DNA of 64,000 bases from contig NZ_PJON01000001.1 of NCBI RefSeq assembly GCF_002900975.1, forward strand, positions 1,426,001-1,490,000, in the 5' to 3' direction. Under the pieces are notes generated by a model that ran no database searches, had not been told where the DNA came from, and worked only from the letters and a program-made list of their open reading frames with translations. Numbering within the stretch: position 1 is the first letter of the stretch; every line of letters begins with the position of its first letter. Position numbers and translations under genes: made by a program. Positions 1 to 6,674 of the stretch are shown here, in pieces. The DNA comes from Tabrizicola aquatica. Lineage in GTDB: Bacteria > Pseudomonadota > Alphaproteobacteria > Rhodobacterales > Rhodobacteraceae.

Positions 1-1
1 C

Positions 2-1636
2 TACATGAAGGCCGCCGCCGCCTATCTGGCCGAGATGATGTCGAACCCCGCCAAGGTGGTCGAGCATCAGATCAACTACTGGGGCAAGACCCTGAAGCAT
101 TATGTCGAGGCGCAACAGACCCTTGCCAAGGGCGAGTTCAAGGCCCCGCCCGATCCGAACCCCCGCGACCGGCGCTTTTCCAATCCGCTGTGGGAAACGC
201 ATCCCTTCTTCAACTACCTCAAGCAGCAGTACCAGCTGAACGCCGAGGCGATCAGCACCGCGGTCGGCGACATGGACAACCTTGACCCCGCCGACCGCAA
301 GCGGGTGGAGTACTTCACCAAGCAGATCGTCGACATGTTCAGCCCGACGAATTTCCTGGGCACCAACCCCGATGCGCTGGAAAAGGCGGTCGAGACCGAT
401 GGCGAAAGCCTGGTCCAGGGGCTGGAGAATCTGGTCCGCGACATCGAATCGAACCACGGCGATCTCCTCGTCACGCTGGCCGACAAGGAAGCGTTCCACG
501 TCGGGCAGAACATCGCCACCACCCCCGGCGCGGTCGTCTACCGCAACCGGATGATGGAGCTGATCCAGTACGAACCCACGACCGAAAAGGTCCACAAGAC
601 CCCGCTCCTGATCTTCCCGCCGTGGATCAACAAGTTCTACATCATGGACCTGAAGCCGGCGAATTCGCTGATCAAGTGGATCGTGGACCAGGGATTCACG
701 CTGTTCGTCGTCTCCTGGGTCAACCCCGATGCCAGCTATGCCGGGACCGCGATGGACGACTACATCCGCGACGGCTATCTGCGCGCCATGGCCGAGGTGC
801 GGCGGATCACCGGCGAAAAGCAGATCAACGCCACCGGCTATTGCATCGCCGGCACCACGCTGGGCCTGACGCTGGCGCATCTGCAAAAGGCCGGCGACGA
901 CAGCGTGAAGTCCGCGACCTTCTTCACCACGCTGACCGATTTCTCCGATCCCGGCGAAGTCGGCGTGTTCCTGAACGACGATTTCGTCGACGGGATCGAA
1001 CGCCAGACGCAGCAGGACGGGATCCTGTCCCGCTTCTTCATGTCGCGGACCTTCTCCTACCTGCGCTCGAACGACCTGATCTACACCCCCGCCATTAAGT
1101 CCTACATGCTGGGCGAGGCGCCGCCGGCCTTTGACCTCCTCTACTGGAACGGCGACGGCACCAACCTGCCCGCGAAGATGGCCGTCGAATACCTGCGTGG
1201 CCTCTGCCAGGGTGACGGCTTTGCCAAGGGCGAGTTCCAGGTGTTCGGCAATCCGGTCAGCCTTGCGGACGTGAAACTCCCGATCTGCGCCATCGCCTGC
1301 GAGACCGACCACATCGCCCACTGGAAGGGCAGCTTCAACGGCATCCGGCAGATGGGCTCCAGGGACAAGACCTTCATCCTGTCCGAAAGCGGCCACATCG
1401 CCGGGATCATCAACCCGCCCTCGAAGGACAAGTACGGCCACTACACCAACGACGCCCCCGTCGACGGCGCGCCCGAGGATTGGCTGAAGGCCGCGACCTT
1501 CCACAAGGGCAGCTGGTGGCCGCGCTGGGCCGACTGGCTGAAGGCCCGCTCCGGCCCCCTGATCAAGGCCCGCGTGCCAGGCGATTCGCTGGCCGCCGCG
1601 CCCGGAACCTATGTGGTGGCCCAGCCCGACAGCTGA
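2..1636 (+). CDS. phaC: Class I poly(3-hydroxyalkanoate) synthase, 5' end cut by window
   Basis: Polymerises (R)-3-hydroxyacyl-CoA into polyhydroxyalkanoate on the surface of cytoplasmic granules. About 544 residues are visible; class I PhaC is usually about 590-600, and the frame is open to the first base, so the true start lies upstream of the window. The alpha/beta-hydrolase core shows the synthase box GYCIAG near 836-853 (nucleophile Cys about residue 280), the acid in ACETDHIAHWKG and the base in SESGHIAGIINPP. The box has Ala where the textbook G-x-C-x-G-G has Gly; this substitution is, as far as I recall, common in the lineage. It is followed by a phasin and, 1.4 kb on, by phaR, so storage genes are clustered. 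Identity is very secure; only the 5' end is unknown. Confidence 0.97.
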   Translation, partial: YMKAAAAYLAEMMSNPAKVVEHQINYWGKTLKHYVEAQQTLAKGEFKAPPDPNPRDRRFSNPLWETHPFFNYLKQQYQLNAEAISTAVGDMDNLDPADRKRVEYFTKQIVDMFSPTNFLGTNPDALEKAVETDGESLVQGLENLVRDIESNHGDLLVTLADKEAFHVGQNIATTPGAVVYRNRMMELIQYEPTTEKVHKTPLLIFPPWINKFYIMDLKPANSLIKWIVDQGFTLFVVSWVNPDASYAGTAMDDYIRDGYLRAMAEVRRITGEKQINATGYCIAGTTLGLTLAHLQKAGDDSVKSATFFTTLTDFSDPGEVGVFLNDDFVDGIERQTQQDGILSRFFMSRTFSYLRSNDLIYTPAIKSYMLGEAPPAFDLLYWNGDGTNLPAKMAVEYLRGLCQGDGFAKGEFQVFGNPVSLADVKLPICAIACETDHIAHWKGSFNGIRQMGSRDKTFILSESGHIAGIINPPSKDKYGHYTNDAPVDGAPEDWLKAATFHKGSWWPRWADWLKARSGPLIKARVPGDSLAAAPGTYVVAQPDS

Positions 1637-1684
1637 CATTTCACCGGCTTTCCGCAAGGTTAACCGCCGCAACCGTCAGTTTTG

Positions 1685-1695
1685 CTGCACCGCAG
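1685..1695. promoter_or_regulatory. PhaR operator 1 (CTGC-N3-GCAG)
   Basis: CTGCACCGCAG, an exact match to the CTGC-N3-GCAG target described for Paracoccus denitrificans PhaR. It lies 27 bp upstream of a second identical-type site and 96 bp upstream of the phasin start. Binding is inferred; a phaR gene lies 1.3 kb downstream. Confidence 0.8.
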
Positions 1696-1703
1696 AATAA
1701 TAC

Positions 1704-1732
1704 TTGAAATGCTGCGCTGCAGCATCTATATC
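1704..1732 (+). promoter_or_regulatory. Phasin (phaP) promoter
   Basis: A -35-like TTGAAA at 1704-1709 and a -10-like TATATC at 1727-1732 are separated by exactly 17 bp. The second PhaR operator (1712-1722) fills the spacer, so bound PhaR would exclude RNA polymerase. Confidence 0.7.
1712..1722. promoter_or_regulatory. PhaR operator 2 (CTGC-N3-GCAG)
   Basis: CTGCGCTGCAG, a second exact CTGC-N3-GCAG site, located between the -35 and -10 hexamers of the phasin promoter. Together with the site at 1685-1695 it makes the phasin gene the clearest PhaR target in the window. Confidence 0.8.
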
Positions 1733-1780
1733 TCTGTCATGTCGAACCCGGCTGATACCCGGACATAACGGAGAATAGAA

Positions 1781-2230
1781 ATGACCAAGACCCCTGACTT
1801 CACCAAGGTCGTGCAGGACATGATGGCCTCCATTCCGGTTGACGCCTCGGCGTTCCAGAACGCCTTCAAGACCCAGGCCGCCTTCGCCGAGAAGTTCTCG
1901 AAAGTCGCGCTGGAAGCCGCCGAAAAGTCCACCGAGATCACCTCGAAGTGGGCCAAGGACTCCATCGCCAAGCTGTCGGACGTCTCCAAGGCCAAGACCG
2001 AACCGGCCGACTACACCAAGTCGATGACCGACTTCGCCTCGGCCGCTGCCGAGATGGCTGCCGAGAACATGGCCGCCTTCGCCGAAGTGGCCAAGAAGGT
2101 CCAGATGGAAACCGTCGAGCTGATGCTGGCTGCGGGCAAGGACATGTCGGAAGACGCGACCGCCGCCGTCAAGAAAGCCACCGCTGACGTGACCACCGCT
2201 GCCAAAAAGGCCGCTGCGGCTGCCAAGTAA
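1781..2230 (+). CDS. phaP: Phasin, PHA granule surface protein
   Basis: 149-residue phasin that coats polyhydroxyalkanoate granules and controls their size and number. The protein is almost wholly helical and amphipathic, with no cysteine, a mid region rich in Ala/Glu/Lys repeats and a C-terminal Ala-Lys tail (VTTAAKKAAAAAK), as in alphaproteobacterial phasins. The ATG at 1781 follows a GGAG ribosome site (1771-1774). The gene has its own promoter carrying two PhaR operators and its own strong terminator, so it is an independent, heavily expressed unit next to phaC. PhaR would release it when granules form and titrate the repressor. Confidence 0.93.
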   Translation: MTKTPDFTKVVQDMMASIPVDASAFQNAFKTQAAFAEKFSKVALEAAEKSTEITSKWAKDSIAKLSDVSKAKTEPADYTKSMTDFASAAAEMAAENMAAFAEVAKKVQMETVELMLAAGKDMSEDATAAVKKATADVTTAAKKAAAAAK

Positions 2231-2268
2231 GGCACTTGCTTAACAAGTACCGCGCAGTTTCGCGCATC

Positions 2269-2301
2269 GGGCCCGGGGGCAACCCTGGGCCCTTCCTTTT
2301 T
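2269..2301 (+). terminator. Rho-independent terminator of phaP
   Basis: A 10-bp stem (2269-2278 with 2283-2292, one G-U pair, loop GCAA) built of GGGCCCGGGG and CCCTGGGCCC is followed by TTCCTTTTT. It lies 39 bp after the phasin stop. Its position also argues that the downstream GST starts at 2329 and not earlier. Confidence 0.85.
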
Positions 2302-2328
2302 CGGCCATTCGCGTCCAGGCTCTGGCGC

Positions 2329-2976
2329 ATGACGAAGCTGGTGATCTGGACCTATGACTGGGTGCCGCCGCCCCCGCGCGGCCATGTCCGCGACATCCGC
2401 CTGCGTTGGGCCTGCGAAGAGGCTGGCCTGCCCTACCGCATCAACCCCGTCCGGTTCGAAGATCGGACCGCGCCCGAACACCTGGCCCGCCAGCCTTTTG
2501 CCCAGGTTCCGGCCCTGCAGGACGGCGCGGTCACCCTCTTTGAAAGCGGCGCCTGCCTGCTGCACCTGGCCGACAAGTCCGAAACCCTGATGCCCCGCGA
2601 CCCGCAAGGCCGGGCCGAGACGCTGGAATGGCTGATCGCCGGCCTCAACTCGATCGAGATGGTCTCGGTCCCTTGGTGGTTCATCGGCCTGTCCAGCCCG
2701 CCCGACAACCCACTCGAAGGCTGGCTTCAGTCCCGCCTGGCCCGGCTGGACGCCGTCCTCGCCAGCCGCGACCACCTCGCCGCGAACCGCTTTACCGTCG
2801 CCGATCTTCTGATGGCCGACGTGCTGCGCGTCCCGAAACTGCGGGCCGAACTTGACGCCTACCCCGCCCTCTCCGCCTTCATCACCCGCACGCTGGACCG
2901 CCCGGCCTTCCGCAAGGCCCACCAGGACCAGCTTGACCACTTCGCTGCGGCCGATGCTGCACCGGCCAAAGGCTAA
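2329..2976 (+). CDS. Glutathione S-transferase family protein
   Basis: 215-residue cytosolic GST-fold protein. The N-terminal thioredoxin-like half begins MTKLVIWTYDWVPPPPRG and contains the cis-Pro/glutathione-binding stretch QVPALQDG...LFESGACLLHLAD, followed by an all-helical C-terminal half with the N-capping-type motif FTVADLLMADVLR. The frame stays open upstream to 2236, but the phasin terminator occupies that stretch, so I use the ATG at 2329. Substrate is unknown; the N-terminus WTYDWVPPPPRG is a class of GST common in alphaproteobacteria. It lies between phasin and PhaR genes without an obvious link to storage metabolism. Confidence 0.9.
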   Translation: MTKLVIWTYDWVPPPPRGHVRDIRLRWACEEAGLPYRINPVRFEDRTAPEHLARQPFAQVPALQDGAVTLFESGACLLHLADKSETLMPRDPQGRAETLEWLIAGLNSIEMVSVPWWFIGLSSPPDNPLEGWLQSRLARLDAVLASRDHLAANRFTVADLLMADVLRVPKLRAELDAYPALSAFITRTLDRPAFRKAHQDQLDHFAAADAAPAKG

Positions 2977-3039
2977 GCTTTCTTTTTGCCGCAGCCTCCC
3001 CTAGACTTCTCTGCAAGCGCATAATCCCGGGGGGGAACC

Positions 3040-3591
3040 ATGGCCGATACCGACAAGCCGCTGCTGATCAAGCGCTATGCCAGCCGGCGGCTCTACAACA
3101 CCGAAACCTCGGATTACGTCACGCTGGAAGACATCGCCGGCTTCATCCGCCAGGGGCGCGAGGTGCAGATCGTCGACCTCAAGACCGGCGATGACCTGAC
3201 GCGGCAATACCTTCTGCAGATCGTCGCCGAACATGAATCCAAGGGCGAAAGCGTCCTGCCCGTCGATGTGCTGACCGACCTTGTCCGCAGCTACACTTCC
3301 GGCATGAATTCGATCGTGCCGCAGTTCCTGGCCACCAGCTTCGAGATGCTGCGCAACAGCCAAAGCAAGATGATGGAGAATCTGACCGCCTTCCCGAACC
3401 CGATGGCCGCCGTGCCGGGGTTCGAGGCGATGCGCAAGCAGCAAGAGGCGTTTCTGAAATCGGTCATGGGTGGCATGCCGGGCTGGTCCGGCTCGGGTCC
3501 GGCCAAGTCGGAAGACGCCCCGCCCGCCGACGATATCGCCGAGATCAAGAAGCAGCTGGCCGAGTTGCAGAAGAAACTCTCCAAGCTCTGA
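3040..3591 (+). CDS. phaR: Polyhydroxyalkanoate synthesis repressor PhaR
   Basis: 183-residue granule-sensing repressor. Residues about 8-68 form the PHB/PHA accumulation regulator DNA-binding domain (LIKRYASRRLYNTETSDYVTL, then REVQIVDLKTGDDLTRQYLLQIV). The middle has the PHB-binding segment (FEMLRNSQSKMMENL) and the C-terminus is a Lys/Glu-rich amphipathic helix (DIAEIKKQLAELQKKLSKL). It represses phasin genes by binding CTGC-N3-GCAG and is released when it binds nascent polymer; two such sites lie in the phasin promoter at 1685 and 1712. The ATG follows a run of G (GGGGGGGAACC) that serves as ribosome site. A LysR gene starts 3 bp after its stop. Confidence 0.95.
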   Translation: MADTDKPLLIKRYASRRLYNTETSDYVTLEDIAGFIRQGREVQIVDLKTGDDLTRQYLLQIVAEHESKGESVLPVDVLTDLVRSYTSGMNSIVPQFLATSFEMLRNSQSKMMENLTAFPNPMAAVPGFEAMRKQQEAFLKSVMGGMPGWSGSGPAKSEDAPPADDIAEIKKQLAELQKKLSKL

Positions 3592-3594
3592 CCG

Positions 3595-4539
3595 ATGCCG
3601 GAAGCCGAGGGCCGCGTCACGCTTTGGGGGGTCGAGGTTTTCGTCGCCGCCGCCGAGGAAGGCTCGATCTCGGCCGCCGCGCGGCGGTTGGGCGTCTCGC
3701 CCTCAGCGGTCAGCCAGCAGCTTTCCGGTCTGGAAGCCGCGTTGGGCGCGGTCCTTCTGGATCGCTCCGGCCGCCCGATGCAGGTGACGCCCGCCGGCGC
3801 GATGTTCCGCCGCCACGCCCAGACCATCCTGAACGCCGCGTCCGAGGCGAAGGCCGAACTGGCAATGGCCGACCTCTCCGGCCTGACCACGCTGCGCATC
3901 GGGGTGATCGAGGATTTCGACAGCGACGTAACGCCCCGCCTCTTGTCCGCATTGGCCCGCGACCTGAAAGGCTGCCGCTTCCTTCTGGAAACCGGGGCCA
4001 GCCACCGGCTGATGGACCAGCTTGAGGCCCGCGCGCTGGACATCGTCGTGGCAGCCGATGCCGCGACCGAAACCGACGCCGCCTGGCGCGAGGTCCACCC
4101 CCTGATGTCCGAACCCTTCGTCGCCGTCGCGCCCCCCGGCGCCAGGATCGACGACCTGCCGCTGATCCTTTACACCGCGCGCCACCTCATGGGCCGCCAG
4201 ATCGCCACGCACCTTACCCGCCAGGGCCTGAAACCCGCTCACCGGTTCGAGTTGGACAGCTACGCCGCGATCCTTGCCATGGTCGCGGGGGGCGAGGGTT
4301 GGACGATCCTGACCCCGCTCGCGCTCCACCAGGCCCGCGCCTTCCGCTCTCAGGTCGAGGTGCGCCCCCTGCCCTTTCCGGCGCTGGCCCGCACCCTGTC
4401 GCTCTCGGCCCGCGCCGGCATCCTGCACGACGTGCCTGCCCAGATCGCCCAGCGCCTGAAACCGCTGATCGCCGAGGTGGTCATCGCCCCCGCGCTGAAG
4501 GCGACCCCCTGGCTCGCCCCGGCGCTGCGCGTCCTCTGA
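3595..4539 (+). CDS. LysR family transcriptional regulator
   Basis: 314 residues, the normal LysR size. Winged helix-turn-helix at about residues 5-65 (FVAAAEEGSISAAARRLGVSPSAVSQQLSGLEAALGAVLLDR), then the linker helix and a periplasmic-binding-like effector domain. Starts 3 bp after the phaR stop, so the two are probably cotranscribed and translationally coupled; there is no separate promoter. The regulated genes are unknown: no divergent partner is present, which is unusual for LysR genes. A link to PHA control is only suggested by the operon. Confidence 0.9.
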   Translation: MPEAEGRVTLWGVEVFVAAAEEGSISAAARRLGVSPSAVSQQLSGLEAALGAVLLDRSGRPMQVTPAGAMFRRHAQTILNAASEAKAELAMADLSGLTTLRIGVIEDFDSDVTPRLLSALARDLKGCRFLLETGASHRLMDQLEARALDIVVAADAATETDAAWREVHPLMSEPFVAVAPPGARIDDLPLILYTARHLMGRQIATHLTRQGLKPAHRFELDSYAAILAMVAGGEGWTILTPLALHQARAFRSQVEVRPLPFPALARTLSLSARAGILHDVPAQIAQRLKPLIAEVVIAPALKATPWLAPALRVL

Positions 4540-4584
4540 CCCGCCAAAGCCGAAAAACCCCAGGCCCGCCTTTCATACTGGCCT

Positions 4585-4603
4585 AAATATCCCCGCCGGA
4601 GGC
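4585..4603 (-). repeat. Dispersed CCTCCGGCGGGGATATTT repeat, copy 1
   Basis: Read on the minus strand this is GCCTCCGGCGGGGATATTT. The same core recurs at 4650, 9861, 49199 and 57292, always between genes. A shared flank (GCCTTTCAT on the plus strand) extends the homology with copy 2 to about 40 bp. Confidence 0.85.
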
Positions 4604-4649
4604 TCTTCTTCCCCCATCGGCCAAGCCCCCAGCCTTTCATCCTTGCCCG

Positions 4650-4667
4650 AATATCCCCGCCGGAGGC
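4650..4667 (-). repeat. Dispersed CCTCCGGCGGGGATATTT repeat, copy 2
   Basis: Second copy, in the same orientation as the first and 65 bp away. It has the same upstream flank CCTTTCAT, so the pair looks like a local duplication or two insertions of one element. Confidence 0.85.
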
Positions 4668-4827
4668 CTTTTCCTTTGCTCCAGGCGCAGCCCCGGCCAC
4701 CCGGGACCGCAGGCCGGCAAAAAGCCGCTGCCCCCTCCGTAGGGAGGGGATGAACGGGCCACTGGGAAACCTTTCCGATTCCTTAACGGAAATCGTCAAG
4801 CCCTTGAAATGATGACGTTCTCACGAT

Positions 4828-4844
4828 CTGTCCACCGTGGACAG
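4828..4844. promoter_or_regulatory. Perfect palindrome CTGTCCAC-C-GTGGACAG
   Basis: Two 8-nt arms around one central base. Near-identical palindromes occur at 21006-21022 and 48988-49004. It may be an operator for an unidentified dimeric regulator or a short hairpin; no T-run follows on either strand. Confidence 0.5.
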
Positions 4845-4846
4845 AG

Positions 4847-6034
4847 TCAGCCCCGAACCTCGGCCGCCGCATCGGTGATGGCCGCCGCGATATAGTCCAG
4901 CTCGGCCTCGGTCAGCCGCGTCGGCAGCCGCACGTCGCAGGCCCGCATCAGCATGGCGCGGGTTTGCGGCAGGTCCGGCACCTCGCCCAGGAACTGCCAG
5001 TTCCAGAAGGCCCGCGCATTGCCCTCGCTCAGACCAAAGACCTGGACCGACACGCCCCGCGCCTTCGCCGCCGCCTGGAAGTCCAGCGCTTGGCTGTCCG
5101 TCCAGCCCCCGACCAGATTGAACTGGATCGAGTCGGGCGCACGTTCCTCCGGCCCCAGGGCCTCCGGCACGGCAAGATGCGCCGACAGGTTCAGCGCGGC
5201 CGCCACCCGGTCATGCCCTGCCCGGCCCTTCGCGACCCGCTCGGCCACCAGCGGCAGTTGCGGCCGGATCACCGCCGCCGACAGGTTCTGCATCCGCAGG
5301 TTATAAAGCGGCAGCTTGTTCTGCCAGTGCGCGCAGGAATTGGTCAGGCCCGGATGCTTCTTCCAGTTCGTCTCATAGGCCCCCGACATGATGATCGCCC
5401 GCGCGGCAATCTCGGGGTCATCAGTGACCATGATGCCGCCTTCGCCCGCGTTCACCAGCTTGTAGGACTGGAAACTGAAGCAGCCGACCTTGCCGATCGT
5501 CCCGATGTTCCGCCCCGCCCAGACCGTCCCCAGGCTGTGGGCCGCATCCTCGATCACAGGGATGCCGGCAGCATCACACAGCGCCATGATCGCGTCCATG
5601 TCCGAGGTATGCCCCCGCATGTGGCTGATCATCACCGCCTGTGCCTGCGGCAGCTTCGCCGCGAAATCGGCCATGTCGACGCGGTAGTTCTCGCCCACTT
5701 CGACCAGCACCGGCTCACAGTCTGCATGCACCACCGACGACGGCACGGCAGCGAATGTGAAGGCCGGGATCAGAACCTTGGCGCCCTTCGGCAGGTCCAG
5801 CGCCTTCAACGACAGGAACAGCGCCGCCGAACAGGACGACACGGCCAGCGCGTAGCGTGCGCCCAGAAGCTCGGCGAATTCCTTTTCCAGCAGCGCGACC
5901 GGGGCATCGGCCGGCGCGGTATAGCGGAAGAGGTCACCAGACAGCAGCAGCCGGTCGATCTCGGCCCGTGCGGCCTCGGGGATCGGTTCGGAGTCGTAAA
6001 CGTTGGGGGCGATGATCTGACCGTCGGGGGCCAT
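4847..6034 (-). CDS. DegT/DnrJ/EryC1/StrS-type PLP aminotransferase
   Basis: 395-residue fold-type I aminotransferase of the family that transaminates nucleotide-linked keto-sugars or acts as a sugar dehydratase. The PLP aspartate is in EDAAHS (about D163) and the Schiff-base lysine in SFQSYKLVNAGEGG (about K192). The frame extends to a GTG at 6079, but the ATG at 6034 gives the expected N-terminus and follows an AGGTGCAGGA ribosome site. It stands alone: no sugar nucleotide, glycosyltransferase or polysaccharide gene is near, so the substrate cannot be named. Its neighbours downstream are repeats; upstream is the end of the sox operon in the same direction, 95 bp away. Confidence 0.85.
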   Translation of the reverse strand: MAPDGQIIAPNVYDSEPIPEAARAEIDRLLLSGDLFRYTAPADAPVALLEKEFAELLGARYALAVSSCSAALFLSLKALDLPKGAKVLIPAFTFAAVPSSVVHADCEPVLVEVGENYRVDMADFAAKLPQAQAVMISHMRGHTSDMDAIMALCDAAGIPVIEDAAHSLGTVWAGRNIGTIGKVGCFSFQSYKLVNAGEGGIMVTDDPEIAARAIIMSGAYETNWKKHPGLTNSCAHWQNKLPLYNLRMQNLSAAVIRPQLPLVAERVAKGRAGHDRVAAALNLSAHLAVPEALGPEERAPDSIQFNLVGGWTDSQALDFQAAAKARGVSVQVFGLSEGNARAFWNWQFLGEVPDLPQTRAMLMRACDVRLPTRLTEAELDYIAAAITDAAAEVRG

Positions 6035-6128
6035 TCCTGCACCTTTTCTGAAACTCAGGTTCAGGAAAGGTGTAAACACCCGCTTGGCGACATGCCAGTG
6101 ACAATTTCCGCTGCCTGCGCGTTTCCGC

Positions 6129-6674
6129 CTAGATTTTCACCCCGGCACGCGCCGCGACCATATGGGTAGCGGCTTCCAGCTCGTGCCAGGCGGTCCGGGC
6201 CATGGACCGAAAGACCATGATCTCGAAGGCATAGTCGCCCGAGCGCAACAGGATCACGTTCATATGGTTCAACTGCGTCCGCAGCGCCCGACCGACCGGA
6301 AAGGCCGCCAGCCGCACGTCCACCGGCACCCAGCGCGCCAGAACATCCACCGCCGCGGCCCCCGACAGCGCCAGCACCGCCCAGCCGTCCGACTGGTCCG
6401 TCACCGCCGCGCCCTCCATATCCGGGCAGTCCGCGCCCGTCAGGAAAGCCTGATCGCGCCCGGTCCAGACGATCCGCGCGCCCTTCTTTTCGGCAAAGCT
6501 GTTCGGCTCGGGCATCGACAACCCCAGCGGCTTCAACCCCTTGGCCACCGCCTTCGCCCCTCCGGGCAATAGGGCGATGCTGGTGATCGGGCCGACGTCG
6601 ACTTCGGCCAGTGTCACGCCGCCAAGGGTCAGGCTGCGCCCCTCAAGGGCGGATTTCGCGATAAGCTCAGGCAC
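6129..6674 (-). CDS. soxG: Sarcosine oxidase gamma subunit
   Basis: 181-residue gamma subunit of heterotetrameric sarcosine oxidase, which oxidatively demethylates sarcosine to glycine with tetrahydrofolate as formaldehyde acceptor. Matches the family in length and in segments such as FAEKKGARIVWTGRDQAFLTG and the C-terminal AFEIMVFRSMARTAWHEL. Start is a GTG at 6674 overlapping the soxA stop by 8 bp, so it is translationally coupled and last in soxBDAG. The gamma subunit is non-catalytic and braces the alpha/beta interface. Confidence 0.93.
   Translation of the reverse strand: MPELIAKSALEGRSLTLGGVTLAEVDVGPITSIALLPGGAKAVAKGLKPLGLSMPEPNSFAEKKGARIVWTGRDQAFLTGADCPDMEGAAVTDQSDGWAVLALSGAAAVDVLARWVPVDVRLAAFPVGRALRTQLNHMNVILLRSGDYAFEIMVFRSMARTAWHELEAATHMVAARAGVKI

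Larger units (their letters stand above)
4540..4846. other. Gene-free interval holding two interspersed repeats and a palindrome
   Basis: This 307-bp gap between two convergent genes carries no credible reading frame. It holds two tandem copies of the dispersed repeat (4585-4603 and 4650-4667), each preceded by CCTTTCAT, and a perfect 17-nt palindrome at 4828-4844, 2 bp beyond the stop of the aminotransferase gene. Confidence 0.8.

Noticed and set aside
2236-2328. Upstream start for the GST gene
   Set aside because: The region contains the phasin terminator and no conserved residues.
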